From positions 31,906 to 95,905 of the forward strand of contig VWPU01012103.1 in assembly GCA_013398955.1 (NCBI GenBank): DNA of 64,000 nucleotides. The letters run 5' to 3'. Within the stretch, counting starts at the first letter, position 1, and each line of letters starts with the position of its first letter. The DNA is from Callaeas wilsoni. Its lineage: Eukaryota; Chordata; Aves; Passeriformes; Callaeidae. Below, in pieces: positions 50,201 to 62,959 of this stretch. A program made the translations under genes and the position numbers. Below the pieces are notes generated by a model. That model was not told the origin of the DNA. It saw only the letters and a list, made by a program, of their open reading frames with translations, and searched no databases.

Positions 50201-53200
50201 TGTGTTTTTATTATGCTTGTGAACTATCCACACACAGGAGAAGACTGAGGTTTTTATCCATATAGTCAATTTGTTCCAGTCCACATCTTTATTTCGGCTG
50301 AAGAAACCTATTATTAGCTCAAGCAGCAACTTTCCCAGTTGAAAACACATGTAGCATTTTAGTAATCTAGATTTATGTCAGGTAGGTCATGAACTTTTAT
50401 TGTATTCCTGTGGTAAATAACATAAACAAGCAGAAAAGCTGTTGACCACTTGTAGTGAACTGGCTCCCCTATTTCAGTCTGAAGGCAGTTTCAATGAAGC
50501 AAAAAGAAAAAGCTTGCATAGAGCTGTTGAACCCACAACAAATTGATTTTTTCCACTGCTTTTTTTACCTCATGGAATTTCTACAATGTGAGAGCCAAAC
50601 AGCTCCAGCTGAGATTTTTCCTCCTATTTTAAGGAGAAATTATACACTTACAACAAAATATCTTGCACATATCCAAACTCTAAACAATTAACTGGGTAAA
50701 CACTTTGCTTAAGTGATAAAATAAATATTTTCCTGCTTCTATTTGTTGTTCATTTGTTTGCTGTAGGATTTTGCTATCTTCCAGCTCATTGAGTGGGCAG
50801 TTTATACAGAGTTTTCTTGAACAGATTGCACTTCTCAAAGGATTATTGGTTTCATACCTGAAAGCATTACACAAAAGCTTATAATTAAGGGCACAATTTG
50901 TGAAGTTAGGCTAGCAAAAAGCTTTTAAATCCCTGGCATCTTAGAACTTGCGTGTCATACTTCCTTCACTAGTGTGTTCAATATCTTCAATCTAACGTTT
51001 CTTCTTAGACTTTCTGAGATTATTGAGAGCTATCCTAGGTGTCTAGATCTTGCTTTGCTGTGTGGCACAGTCACACTCTCAGGACATATCTATAATGCAA
51101 TCGGAAATGTGTCACCTCCATACACAAGCACACTTGTGGTAGCTCTTCCATAGCTGGCTCAAATGCCACGAGAAAAACTGCAGCATTTCAGAAGTGACTG
51201 TGTTTGCTCTCCTGAGCCACTTGGTATTTAAATGATCAGCCCTACCTTTTTTATTTACTATACATATGTGACATAGAATGGGTGAATTAATGCTTATTTT
51301 GAATATATATGTTGCAGTCACACTTGCACTATTGTTATGGCTTTAACTTGGGTTAAAGGATCACTAGAAATAGGCACCTCCAACTGTCAGTTCATCCCCT
51401 CCTGAAACATTGGAGACAAAGGATGAAACACCATCTGCAAGGTTTTTTTCCTCCTGTGACTGTAAGGTGAAAATGATTAGCATAGATGATTAGCTTAGAC
51501 CAGCTGTGTTACTTCCAGTTGGATAAAGTTATATAAGGTGAATTAGTTTATTTCTTTGCTGAGCTGAGTCTTGAAGGTGATAATGCTATGTAGAAAAACT
51601 CTGTTTTCCACTAGAACGATGGGGATAGTCTTGCTTTCATCACGAGTGTTCTCAGTGGCTCACTAACTCAGCCAGAGCCATGATTTGGGTCCATGGATCC
51701 CACACACACAAAAAAAGAAACCAACAAAAAAAAAACAACAACAAAAAAAGTAGGGAAAGATTTTTTTTCCATCTGGATCAGTTCCTTCCTCTGGTCATAC
51801 ACTTCATTGTGCTTTTTACAAAGAAAAAGAATTGAGTAACCTTAGGAGGACAAGGGGTATCACATCGGTTTACAACTTCATAGACATATGCCAGAGCAAA
51901 GAAACTGTAAAGCTATGGTCTCAAAAATATTTTTGGTGTTCCCTTAAGAGCTGCAGCACTGAATATGCTGTTTGTTGTGAATCCCAGTCAATGAGTCTGG
52001 CTCTCCTCCATTGAATACTGAGGAAACTTTGAGGCCCCAAGTCAGGACTGCAAATTCCAAGTCCAGAGAAGGCCAACGGCTTTCATTCACTGCAGTACAA
52101 AGCAGCATAATTTGACACACCTTTTCTAACCTAAGCCCTGCAGCAAACACACCTTTCCTCCTGAGCTGGAGGATTGGATCCAGCTTTGGCACACTTCTGT
52201 TGCTTTACTTCATGAGCAAGGATACCAAGTCATCACTACTTCTAGTTTTATGTTGTTTGAATGAAGATCCAGACACTGATTTCCTCTTGGCAGTAAAATT
52301 TTTTGGAAGAGCCCTCTGGACCCTGAAGCAGTTCCTCTGAGCAGTCCCATATCTGCATCTGAACATTCCCCACCATCCTCCCAGCTCTCAGTGTCAGCTC
52401 TTTGGACTGCAGGTTGATTTTTAAGGAGGGGCAGTCAGTCACACAGGCAGAAAATGCACCCTGTGTGCATAAAAGCATCAAGGTTGTACAAAGAAATGTA
52501 TTTGTCTGGTCATATATCACCAACTCCAAGCACACAAACACATGATCCAAAAACTGAACAAAAATTTGATAGAACAGGGTATTCTGTTGTTGGGGGTTTT
52601 TTTCTTCATTTTCTTTCCCCCATCCTGCCCCTCTGGGGCATCTTTGGAGAGAAGTTCCAAAAAAATGAAAATTCTGGAACTTTGCTGGTGTGAGATTTCC
52701 TTTCACACATTACATTTTACACAAATCTGCTTATTTTTATTATGAAAAATATTACTTTGCCATAGTAAGTCAGATATGACAGCCACCTCCAGTCTCAACA
52801 ATTACTTTTCACTACTTACAAAAGCTATTTTTAAAAGTAACTTGTAATTAGATTAGTGAAGCAGTTTAACAGACTAAGGATATATTGAATAAGTGAGCAG
52901 AAATGTTTAATCCAGAATGATTTACAGAGAGGACCACATGTAATTTTTTCTTCTGATGCAATATTCCAAAGTCCTAATCTTTGTACTTGCATATGTCAAA
53001 ATAGCAGAAGTCAGTCTTTAAAATTAATAGCAAGGCCCAGAAGTCCACATTCCTCCTCTGCATATTCTTACATATGCTTGCAGACATCATATATGTGCGC
53101 ATGTTAATGCATGTGTTGTGTGTACATGTGGCAATGAGTAGAAGTGTTTCTGGTGGTGGAGGTTTACAAGGAACGTGGCTCGTATACATTAATTGATTAT

Positions 53201-54187
53201 ATGTATGTTGTCATCCATTTGTATGAGCTGCAATGCATGAATCAAAGCACTTTGATCTACAAAGGTATTCCACACAACATGGACTCGTTGCCATAGCATT
53301 TATCATGCAAAGTCTAGCCCCAGTTCATTGCTGAATTAAATACATCTCCAAGCAGCTATAAACAGAGCACAAATTCTGTAATATATTCTGTGGCAGAGAA
53401 TCCATGTCAATATAGCAGCCATTCTCACCCCACCAACTATGGATTTCTTTTTTTTTAATGTAAGCAATTGTGTCTCAGATGCAGAGAGTAATTTCTTCTG
53501 CCTCTTATGTATATGTATTTTTTAATTTTTGGCTCCTTTTCTCTTTTTAGCTTGATTTATAGCTTAATTGAAATGGCTTTTCCTACTGCTTCCTCATATT
53601 CATAGTAGCTAAATAATGAACACCATTTTCCTCATTCTCAAACATACTGTGTGTTCTCTTTGAGCCAGGATCTGCACCATACTTTTATGAGATCATAAAA
53701 ATGTTAAAGGGCAGTCAACTCTACTCTGACACTTCTGGAATCAAGAAGACCTGACAAGTGGGATCACAGCTTTGATTTTGTAAAGTCTGATTTCGAGATG
53801 TCATTCTGCTTTAGATTTCTTGTATGGACTTTGGCATGGCCATAGAGTGTCTAAGCTCTGTGTATTGTGTTCATCTTCTGTAACAATGGACAGAGATGCA
53901 CTATGCAACACCAGTGGTAAGAATGGAGTTAAAATCTGTTCTTCCCTATAATTTATACGTAAAAAGGCATCTTGGGGTGATTTTATGACAATACTGTATC
54001 CCTCATCATCTTCTTGATCTCAAGTGTACCTTTAAATTGACAAGGGGGTTTGTGTCCAAACTGACACAAAAGGTATAGAAGAAAATGAAGTGCAATACAG
54101 AAAGAGTTAGGATGGCACAAACACAATATCTGGGTTTTAATGGTGCATCCTTTCATGCACATTTTACAAGAAAACTGCAAATACTCT
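47224..54187. other. Non-coding DNA, no gene seen
   Basis: If the 46.7-47.2 kb block is a first exon, this would be the start of an intron. The segments 48670-49150 and 51840-52700 are GC-richer and carry frames of 97 codons (48780-49073, +) and 152 codons (52248-52706, minus); neither translation shows a known domain or targeting signal. Alternating TG/TA words occur near 53080-53130. No repeat family is recognised. Confidence 0.55.
51701..51750. repeat. A-rich simple repeat (CA then CAA/A tracts)
   Basis: A short CACACACAC run passes into A(7-10) tracts broken by CC, GAAA and CAACAACA. Low-complexity sequence; an old poly-A tail is possible, but no retroelement body is recognisable beside it. 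Confidence 0.85.
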
Positions 54188-54905
54188 GAATCACAGAATC
54201 ACATAACCACAAAATCACAGAATATGCCAAGATGAAAGGCACCCGCAAGGATCATTGAGTCCAACGCAGGGCCCTGCACAGCACCATCCCCAGGAATCAC
54301 ATCATGTGCCACTCTCATCTGTAGAGAGTGGTAAGGTCTCTCTGGAGCCTCATTTTCTCCAGGCTAAACAACCCCAGCTCCCTCGGCCACTCTTCATAGG
54401 ACTTGTGCTTGAGACCCTTCACCAGCTCCATTGCTCTTCTCTGGACATGCTCCAACACATCAGTGTCCTTCTGGTAGTGAGGGACCCAGAACTGGACACA
54501 GCACTCAAGATGCAGCCTCACCAGTGCTGAACACAGGACAATCACTGCCTTGGTCCTGCTGCCCACACTATTCTTGATCCAGGCCACAATGCCACTGGCC
54601 TTCTTGGCCACCTTGGCACACACTGGCTTGTGTTCACCCAGATGTTGACCAGCACGCCCCGGTCCTTTTCTGCCAGGCAGATTTGCAGCCACTCTTCCCC
54701 CAGACTGTAGTGCTGCAGGGGGTTGTTGTGACCAGAGTGGGACCCAGCACTTCACCTTATTGAACTCCACACTGTTGGCCCCTTCCCATGAAATCAGTCT
54801 GTTCAGATCCCTCTGTAGAACTTTCCTGCCCTCCAGCACACTGACACTGCCATCCACCTTAGTGTTGTCTTTGAACTTACTGAGTGCTAGCTTGTACTGA
54901 TCAAG
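54188..54905 (-). mobile_element. CR1 LINE with ORF2 C-terminus and internally deleted 3' UTR
   Basis: Read on the minus strand, this copy holds a long ORF2 C-terminal part and the extreme 3' end. On the + strand it begins with octamer tail units (AATCACAGAATCACA) at 54189, then reversed 3' UTR words (GGATCATTGAGTCCAAC, CAGCACCATCCCCAGGAATC), and then jumps near 54310 straight into reversed ORF2 (GGTCTCTCTGGAGCCTC). Compared with the remembered consensus of this subfamily, most of the middle 3' UTR is missing, a loss I would estimate at a few hundred bases. The right edge is a 5' truncation near 54905. The subfamily differs from the 38.8 kb copy. Confidence 0.94.
54315..54857 (-). pseudogene. 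CR1 ORF2 C-terminal remnant (180-codon open frame)
   Basis: This is the longest open frame in the window and belongs to the CR1 copy around it. In the C-terminal half the frame includes ALVRLHLECCVQFWVPHYQK, DTDVLEHVQRRAMELVKGL and ELGLFSLEKMRLQRDL, all matching the region downstream of the CR1 reverse transcriptase catalytic core. The N-terminal half carries the 'F-N-K-V-K-C' counterpart (EFNKVKCWVPLW) and a stretch whose match to the family is lost, apparently through compensating frameshifts around residues 45-85. The methionine at the start is fortuitous, since the protein is truncated. No catalytic motif is present, so no activity is expected. Confidence 0.9.
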
Positions 54906-57900
54906 GCAGAAACATATGGTGTCTGAAGCAGGAGGTGGTTCTCGGGCTTGCAGGAATGCTTCTGTCTTTCACCTCCTAAATTCTGCCACTCTGCCGTGCC
55001 AGGCATCTGAATAATTTCTCAGACAGCTCTAATTTTTAATGACTTTGTCTGTCATTACCAAAAGAAATGTGGCAAAAGACTTGTACTGTTTTGTATGGTA
55101 TTATGACACAGATGACACACTTTTGTTTTAAATGGCAAGTTTAACTTTGTAATTGTTTCTCTAAATGAGACAAGTAGCTTGCTGCAAGATGTGGTTGGGA
55201 GGAAGAAAGCACAAAATATGCATGTTAGTAGGATTGCAAAGAATACTCCTCGGACATACTAAGGGTTCATTACATAAACTAAAGGGCTTTATTATCTAGC
55301 AGCATAACTTGAGCTTTGCCAGGGGTTTAGAAAACTGTTTTTGCTTGAGTGGCACAGAATAAGGTTTATAGGAGGGGAATAGCATCTTTTGATTATAGCA
55401 GATGAGACAGCAACAGACATCAGTTTAGGACATTAATTCTGACAGGCAGAGTGGCTGAGCAATACTTGGAGCTTTGAACAAAACTAGGTTGTCTTCCCAG
55501 ATCTTGTGTCTTGTGTAACCTCAGTTAATGTATTCCAAAGAAAATGTAAGGAATTTTCCTTTCTTCTGCAACATGAATGTTGTGGGGAAGCACAAAGTAA
55601 TGCTTTTAAACTGGACAACAGGTAGGATAGACACAGATTTAGATTTTATGGTCTACTAGCTCAGTATGTTCTCCTATAAGTTATAGGGTATCATGAAGAA
55701 GGTTGTGCTCAATCTCCTGCCAGTACCAGTAAATTTATATGAAAAAAGAACAGGTCAAATTTCCATGGGATACAGAACATATCACTTAGGAGCGTTGAGA
55801 GATATCAGTCAGTTTTGCTTACTCTCTACGTTATAACATTTGAAGGGGGAATATGGACAAGAAGAACAATTTGGAGCCTGGTTTTTAGATTGTGGAAATA
55901 TCTAGTAAACCAACAGAGGTGCTGGAAGTCAGGAAAGGAGTCAAAATAATGGAGAAGCAATACTATTCACTTCTTATTTAATTTGTATTTTAGGGATTCA
56001 TCTACATAAAAAGATTATTCTTATTACCCATAATTTCATCAAAATTGCCTCAAATTCTGTATAAATTCTCCTCTTAAAATGTGAAACTGTTGATGTGTCT
56101 GTATAGTTTGCTAAGAATTTTGTCTGCCTTCTTTGAAGAGACAATAATTTGTCAAAACTTAGTTCTGTATTGTTATTTATCCTAGCTATTGTCTATAAAT
56201 CACAGCATACTGATTTATATGAAAGCCAGGTAAGAATGGTATAGCCCAATAATCTTAAATTTAAAAAAGGAGCAGAGCATGAAAGAAAGGTAGTTAATTG
56301 CTTATGTCATTGGGCCAAGCAGTGCAGTTCAGGTTCAGACATCCCTCAAGGGAAGACATGAAAATGCCAAGAAACTGAGAAAAATATGACAGAAGTAAGA
56401 TCTAAAAGGATGCTGATGACACAGCTTTTTAATAAAGTCCTCTATTTCACAATGTAGACCAATTTGTATTCCTTTCTGGAGGTTCATTATAAACTTGTGT
56501 TATTCCTTCTTCCGACATCATCTTGTCATTTAAAGAGCTTTCCAGTAGTCCAAAGAGAACACCTTAAAACTGTTATGCAAATGTATTGACAGGAACAAAG
56601 CAACAGATCTGAAATATTTGGTTCCAGTCATTTGCATTTCAGCTGCACAATGCCTAAAACGTTGTAAGCATTTGTTTGGTAACATTTGTGTGGGATGAAT
56701 ATAAACAACAGATATAAAAGTGTTCTTCAAATAAACCCACTTGTTGAATTGTTTAAAAACAAGTTGGCGAAAAAGGTTGTGGTATGCTTTTTAAATAAGA
56801 TATTTATATAAAAGTCAGTTTATCAAAACTTTGGAAAGAATGAGAGGAAAACATTGCTGCATTATCTCTAAACTCAGAAAAAATTCTTGGCTATTACTTC
56901 TGCCTCTCCTTTCAAATCACAAGGAATTAGAAATAAAGTCCTGTTCTTAAATACAAAGCCAGAATTGAGAGCATCCAAGAATTGGTTAATTAGACTTACT
57001 AAGAAAGAATATGAACCATACTGATATGCATGCTAGTTCTGTTTTGTCTTTTGCATATTTGGTGAATTTTTTAACATGGAAAAAAAAAAAAGGCAATAAT
57101 TTTCTCCAATAAATCTTCACTGTAACTAGCTACATGAAACAGGTCAGAAGATAATCTTGTATTTACAAATGTATGACAAATGCATTGCTGATGATGAGTA
57201 GCCTCTGAATTTTCATTCCAAAGCCTCTTAAAGGTTTGGAATAAAATGGCTTTGTTTGTACTACCACAGATGAACTCAAAGCTCATTTTGCCAGCCTCTA
57301 AAAAATCAATATGTAGAATTGGTAGAATTACCAAAGTTTTTTTAATTTATGAAATTAAAGAACCACCCAAACTTATGCAAGCTCAATTTCCTGCAAACAG
57401 ACTTCCTCTTATATAATCACCTTTAAACTCATACTAAACAGATTTTATTTTATCTTTTAAAAATCTGTATTCTTCTTATATTTTTGTCTTTAAATAGTGA
57501 GTGCTCATCATATTACGTCCATGCAAACAAGCACATTGTGGTCTAGAGTCTTTGCTAAATTGAGTTAAATTAAGTAATAATTGTTTAACTTAAAAGATTC
57601 AAAAGCACTAAAAATCCACATGCTGTAAGCTATGAATTCCTTTTTTGCACTTTACAGTGAACAGTTTCTGAAATATCCCTGTCATATACACGTTGAGGTT
57701 AGGGGTGCAGATTATACTTCTATGATTTGCATCCCAGTCTAAGATCAAAACCATCAATGTTTCTATGTGAATGTATCAATGAGGAAATGAACAATTAGAG
57801 TTTTAGCCACATGAGGGGATGATGGTGCAAGTCTCAGTAGCCAAGTGACAGTCATGCAAAGCAATCAACATGCCCAGCAATATTTTGTGTCCATAGGAGA

Positions 57901-59299
57901 TATAGGCAAACAAGTCAGAATGTATTTGCAGCAGGAATTAATAATTTACACTTCATATATCAACCTTGCAATTAGATTGCATCCAAAAGAATGAATAGGG
58001 TATCACATCAGATGCCCACCAATGTGAGTCATAGGGGACTCTCCTCAGATGGGTGCAGGATCTAGTTTTAGGTAAAGAAAGAACTGAAGAACTATCAATT
58101 GGAGCATTTTACTTCTTTATTTCAAGAACAAGATCAAAATTTAAATCAATAAATATTTCAATACCTGGTTGTTTTAATGTCTGCTAAAATCTTAAGGCAC
58201 TGTTTCTCATTGAGATCCTGAGCTATGTGTCCCTTGAAAAAGAAGGGAGGCATTGAGTTGCAGTAATATCATATTTCCATTAATGACACAGAAGTATAAT
58301 TGTATCTCTTGGAAGGCAAGGGTTAAGAATGAGGGAGGTAAAAAAGTATGCCGGATAAGTAGAAGTAGGGAAAAATGGATTTTGAATTTTGATCACATAT
58401 CAGCAAAAGCAGTTTTTAAGATATATCTGTGTAACATTTGCAATCACTTTGCATTTACTGTGTATTTCTAAAAAGTCCAAATTACATTGTTAAAGGATAA
58501 TATTTGCATTTTTTTTAACATCCACTACATTTTTATAATAGAATTGTGTATTCAGACAGTAGTAATGTATAGATTCTTTTTATTTTAAAAGAAAAAGTTG
58601 ATCTAGACTCTGGAGGATATCATCTTCTTTTTCTCCTTTTTCTTTTCCTTTTTCTATAGGAAACATAGAAACTTATACTTACATTTAAAATACATAAGAA
58701 AAAATGTTACAAGAGACATTTGGCACAACCACTCTGAAGACCACCTTCCTTACATAAATATTTCATATGAAGATCATCTGCTATTTCTACAGACTATACA
58801 TAATGACTAAAATCAATTGCAGTGATTCAAACCACCATCGGCGTTTCTTCCATCTCATATGTAAAGAAATATATGCTGATGCTTTGATTTACTAACCCAT
58901 AGTACTTGATGAAATTATTCCAGCAAAGTTACTAGAATGTAAAACTAAAAGTATGTTATAGAAGTTTTCACCATATACAGAAAGCTATTTTATTGACTTT
59001 ATTAAACTATGACTTAAGAATTTTATTCTTAAAATATATTTTATAGCAAAAAAACCAAAAATATCCTAAATAATTCTTCAGTGACCTATCTTCCATTGAG
59101 CCTCATTCTTGGCCTAAAATGAGTGAGAAAAGGTTCATTTAAAATTTCATTTCTAAATTGGAAGCCCTGCAGTCCTTCTAAATGTAGGTGGCCCCAGTCA
59201 CCATTAAGGTCCCTTTACTGTCAATGATTCTGAGGTAGCAGGTCTAGTGTCTCTTTCTTCTGTACACTTTAGTTTACTATTTGGTTTTTAGTTCATTGT
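54906..59299. other. AT-rich non-coding DNA, no gene seen
   Basis: Frames reach at most 87 codons (57071-57334, minus) and have AT-driven composition. An A tract lies near 57080-57091. No repeat family, promoter or splice cluster is visible. Confidence 0.7.
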
Positions 59300-59403
59300 G
59301 TTCTTTTTCTCCTTCTTTTTCTCGTTCACTTTTCTCTTTTTTTCTCTTTCTGTCTTTCTGTCTGCCTGCCAGACTACCTATTCCCTCCATCTCTCCCTCT
59401 CCT
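59300..59403. repeat. Polypyrimidine (CTTT/TCTC) tract
   Basis: About 100 bases of nearly pure C and T on the + strand, with TCTTTTTCTCC, CTTTCTGTCTTTCTGTCTGC and CTCCATCTCTCCCTCTCC units. A simple low-complexity tract. Such tracts can adopt triplex structure in principle, but nothing shows that it does here. Confidence 0.85.
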
Positions 59404-59668
59404 TTGATTTAGCCTGTTTAAGCATAGCAGATTATTTACTTTATTTAATTCCTGGTACTGGTTTGTTTTAAGATGGAAGATTCTCTTTTCATCCGTTTAG
59501 AGGCATAAAATTAATGAAAACTAGTTGCTTAATCTGCTGGAATCTGTTCTGCCATGTTAAATGTGGAACAGTCTCCCAATCTACAACAGACACAGATTTT
59601 TGAAAGCTATTCAACAAACTGCTCCTTCTCAGAACTTGTCTGTTGGAGACAGCTGCATGTCCTCAGTC
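59404..59668. other. Spacer, nothing seen
   Basis: Ordinary AT-rich sequence between the pyrimidine tract and the CR1 3' end. Confidence 0.65.
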
Positions 59669-60010
59669 CCAGAATCACAGAATGGCTTGGGTTGGACAGG
59701 TCCTTGAAGCTCATCTTGGTCCAACCCCCCTGCCATGAGCAGGGACACTTTCCATTAAACCACCTTTCTCAAAGGCCCATCCAGCCTGGTCTTGAAGATT
59801 TCCAGGAATGGGACATCCACAGCTTCTCTAGGCAACCTGTTCCAGTGATTCACCACACTCACAGTAAATAACTTCTTTCTATTATCTAATCTAAACCTAC
59901 TCTCTCAGTTTAAAGCTGTTCCCTCCTGTCCCATCACTACATGTCCTTCCAAAACGTACCTCTCCACCTTTCTTGTAAACCCTCTTTAGGTACTGGAAGG
60001 CTGCAAAAAG
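59669..60010 (-). mobile_element. 5'-truncated CR1 LINE, 3' terminal part
   Basis: Read on the + strand, this is the reversed CR1 3' end: AGAATCACAGAATGGCTTGG at the left edge, then TTGGTCCAACCCCCCTGCC, ATGAGCAGGGACACTTTCC, GGCAACCTGTTCCAGTGATT, CTAATCTAAACCTACTCTCT and TTTAGGTACTGGAAGGCTGC at the right. It ends, 5'-truncated, at the last codons of ORF2. Divergence from the remembered consensus is low to moderate, making it one of the better preserved copies in the window, probably younger than the 4.6 and 25.1 kb ones. No coding capacity remains. Confidence 0.96.
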
Positions 60011-62697
60011 GATAATATGTCAGTAGAGACTTTATCAGATCAGCCAAGTAGCTGTAGAAACTTCCTCTTGATTGAATTATTCATTTTGAGCTCTGGTTTC
60101 CAAAAAAACCTCACCAGTCAATTTAAGTTCTATCCTAACTCTAAGATAATGGAATGGAAGGAATGTGTTACATCAAAGTTTCTATATGGTCTGCCTGCTC
60201 AGGTGAGAGAAATCTTCCAGCAAAGTAAGGAATCAAACAAATTTACTAAGACATCTGTTGTCAAACTGAAATTTGTATCAATATTGACTTTGTAGTTGTA
60301 AATCTGTATTTAGTTTGATACCAGTTCTCAACTGAGCTCATCTACAATGTTTAATACCCTGGTCCTGAATAGCTTTCCATTTATTGCTATGACAGTGAAG
60401 AAACCTGAGCCGTTATCCAGGAGACAATTAGTATCAGCAGCAACTAATCCATCATTTCTAACCTAACCCTCAGCAACTCCTGGCATTAGCTAAATTACCT
60501 GTGGAACCAATCAGGAATCACAGTCAGGGTAACAGATAAGGATCAGTTCATTAAAAAGAAATGGGAGAGAAAAATACAAAAACATTCTCAATCGGCTCTG
60601 TGGAGCACATGTGCTTTCAGTCTTATGAGGGACTAAAAGCAAAGCTGCCACAGAAATCCGTTATCTACACATTCAACTGTGGAAGAAGCCATAAGCAACT
60701 CTTACCCTTATTGCAACAGTTTGACATCTGTTGTACGTTTTCCTACAATGAGAGTGGTTAATTGGTTTATTTCTTTTCAGTATATTCAATTGAAATTCAC
60801 TTGTTTAGGCTCTTTGAAGGACTACAACAATCTTTACTTTGTAAAGTAATCTTTACCGACAAAAATATATTGAGAATCTGAGGAGAAACCTGTTACAGTC
60901 ATCTACAGATCTTTGGTATCATACAGCCAAGGACTGAGCCTGGTACGTTCTGATATATCTTGCTACATTTCATCTGTCTTTATTAGCAGTGGATCTTGGC
61001 AATTCTATGGATGATGAGTAAAAATTCATTTCAACAAATGCAAGAGCAAGAAACATGCACAAGGTGGCTTTCCCAATTCAAATTCAGCATTGGAAAGAGA
61101 GCTTAGAAGATGAGAGCTCTTTTCTGATGAGTATTCCTCACGCTTCCATTAAATATTCTGGGCTGAATTATTTTGTGAGTGGAGCAATGAGTCTGCACTT
61201 CCACATAGAGGCTTATGTAATTATTTCATTGATAATGTGTTTCTTGCACATTTGGGAATATTTCATCTTCCTGTGGACATTAGATCAGAAATGTGCATTT
61301 CCATTTATCTTTATGGTCCCTGAACTTTTGGGAATGCTGAAAAGAAATTCAGAAAATACCATCACAGCAGTATAATTTTCATATTCTGGATGCTTAGACT
61401 TGATTAACCTATTTTTAGGAAAAGCAGTCCTTCAGGTGAATTTTGCTCACCTATTGCGTTGGAATAATGTCCATGTGGCTTCTGTGGGGGAAAAAAAAAA
61501 GCTTTGAAGACATTTATACTACTTATTTTTGGAAAAAGAAGCACCAAGAAAACCTGCAGTTATAGGAAGTTAGGAGGTCGTTGAGATATGAGAAATCTTG
61601 CATTACCCACCACCTCTGCAACCAACACCACCAGCAGTTTCTGACCATGGTAATCAGTGGTAGTGAGTCTGCATTATATGTGATTGTCATTTCATTGAGT
61701 CACTTTCTGAAGCAAGCTGTCTGTGATCCTTTTTCCCTGCTGTGATGAAATTTCTAGAAAGGAGTCTCACAGTTTTTCACCATTCAGACAACATCTTTTT
61801 CCTGAAATCATTTATATTTCAACTGCGCTGACCTACCTCTTCTGCTGTGATAGTGGCTGTTATATGAACCTGAAAAGGAACAGAAAACTTTAATTTTCTC
61901 AAAAATATTCTACTATTACCCTTAATGTCTTCTATATCTATTTTTTGTTGATCAGCTTTTGAATCCTCTCTTTCAACATTTTGGTGCTCAAGACTGCTGT
62001 AGTCCTGACTTAACCATATAACAGCCTGGCACTCAAAATGGCAGAAGTAAACAGAGAGACATTCTGACCTCAAATTAGTTTGAATCACAGGAGAGAACAC
62101 ATAGATTTTGGTATGTAACTGCTGATAATAGTACCACATATGTCTATTCTTGCTAACAGCAATGGGACTACATTTTCACTACTGCAATAGCATTGTAATA
62201 CACCCGAAAAAAATTCCTTCCCAATGACAATCAGAAAATCATTGGTAAGTTAGAAGTCCTCTCTTCTTTCAAATTTTGAATGAAAACTTTACAAATCAGT
62301 CACAATTCAATAAATGGTCTAGATTCTAGTTGCATTGCCATCTTTGGTTCACAACTTACCTGATAAAATGATAGTTTAGGGAGAGTCTCATGGGATAACA
62401 GTTTCAGTTTAGAAAAAAAATCCCAAATATATGCAATGGTACATATTTTGGGCAATTTTTATATCTGTCCTACTGTGGAGATACAGCCAAAGTGAAACTA
62501 AATCTAATGATCACGCATTTGCCCTGGAATTTGAGACTATTTCAAACCTATGGAATGTCAAACTTTACAGACTTTTTTTCCTCATTACTTGGTCCAAATA
62601 TTTAATTCAATGCAAATCTTCTGACTCTGATTTTTTCTTTCCAAACTGAAAGCTGTGAGTACAGCTACAGATTGGTAGACTGGTGTTCAGGCTTGAT
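60011..62697. other. AT-rich non-coding DNA, no gene seen
   Basis: Frames of 105-106 codons (61055-61375 + strand; 61819-62139 minus strand) have no recognisable domain. An A tract occurs near 61491-61500. Nothing else is supported. Confidence 0.65.
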
Positions 62698-62698
62698 T

Positions 62699-62739
62699 TC
62701 TGATCCAAAGTCATTCATTTCAATGGTCTTTGGATCAGA
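62699..62739. repeat. 12-bp perfect inverted repeat (stem-loop)
   Basis: TCTGATCCAAAG at 62699-62710 is the exact reverse complement of CTTTGGATCAGA at 62728-62739, with a 17-base loop holding TTCAATGG. I recall this GATCCAAAG...TTCAATGG...CTTTGGATC pattern from ancient palindromic repeats of bird and reptile genomes, so it is more likely a repeat relic than a functional hairpin. The arms are exact by inspection; the family link is from memory. Confidence 0.7.
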
Positions 62740-62959
62740 TCTTTAGAGAGCTTGTTTTCAGTATCCTCATGCCAGAAATCTGTAGTGAATAATTAAGTGC
62801 AGTGTCAAAACTGAGCCCCGCGTCCTCTGTTCATTATTCCTTTTGAAATTAATGTGTTTCCATGCATGGCTAAATTTTGTCTCTTTCTCTTTATCCCATT
62901 TTATATCTAGCACCTTATCTTATCTGTAGCTTTCTACCTAGTCAGTAATCTCTGATGTG

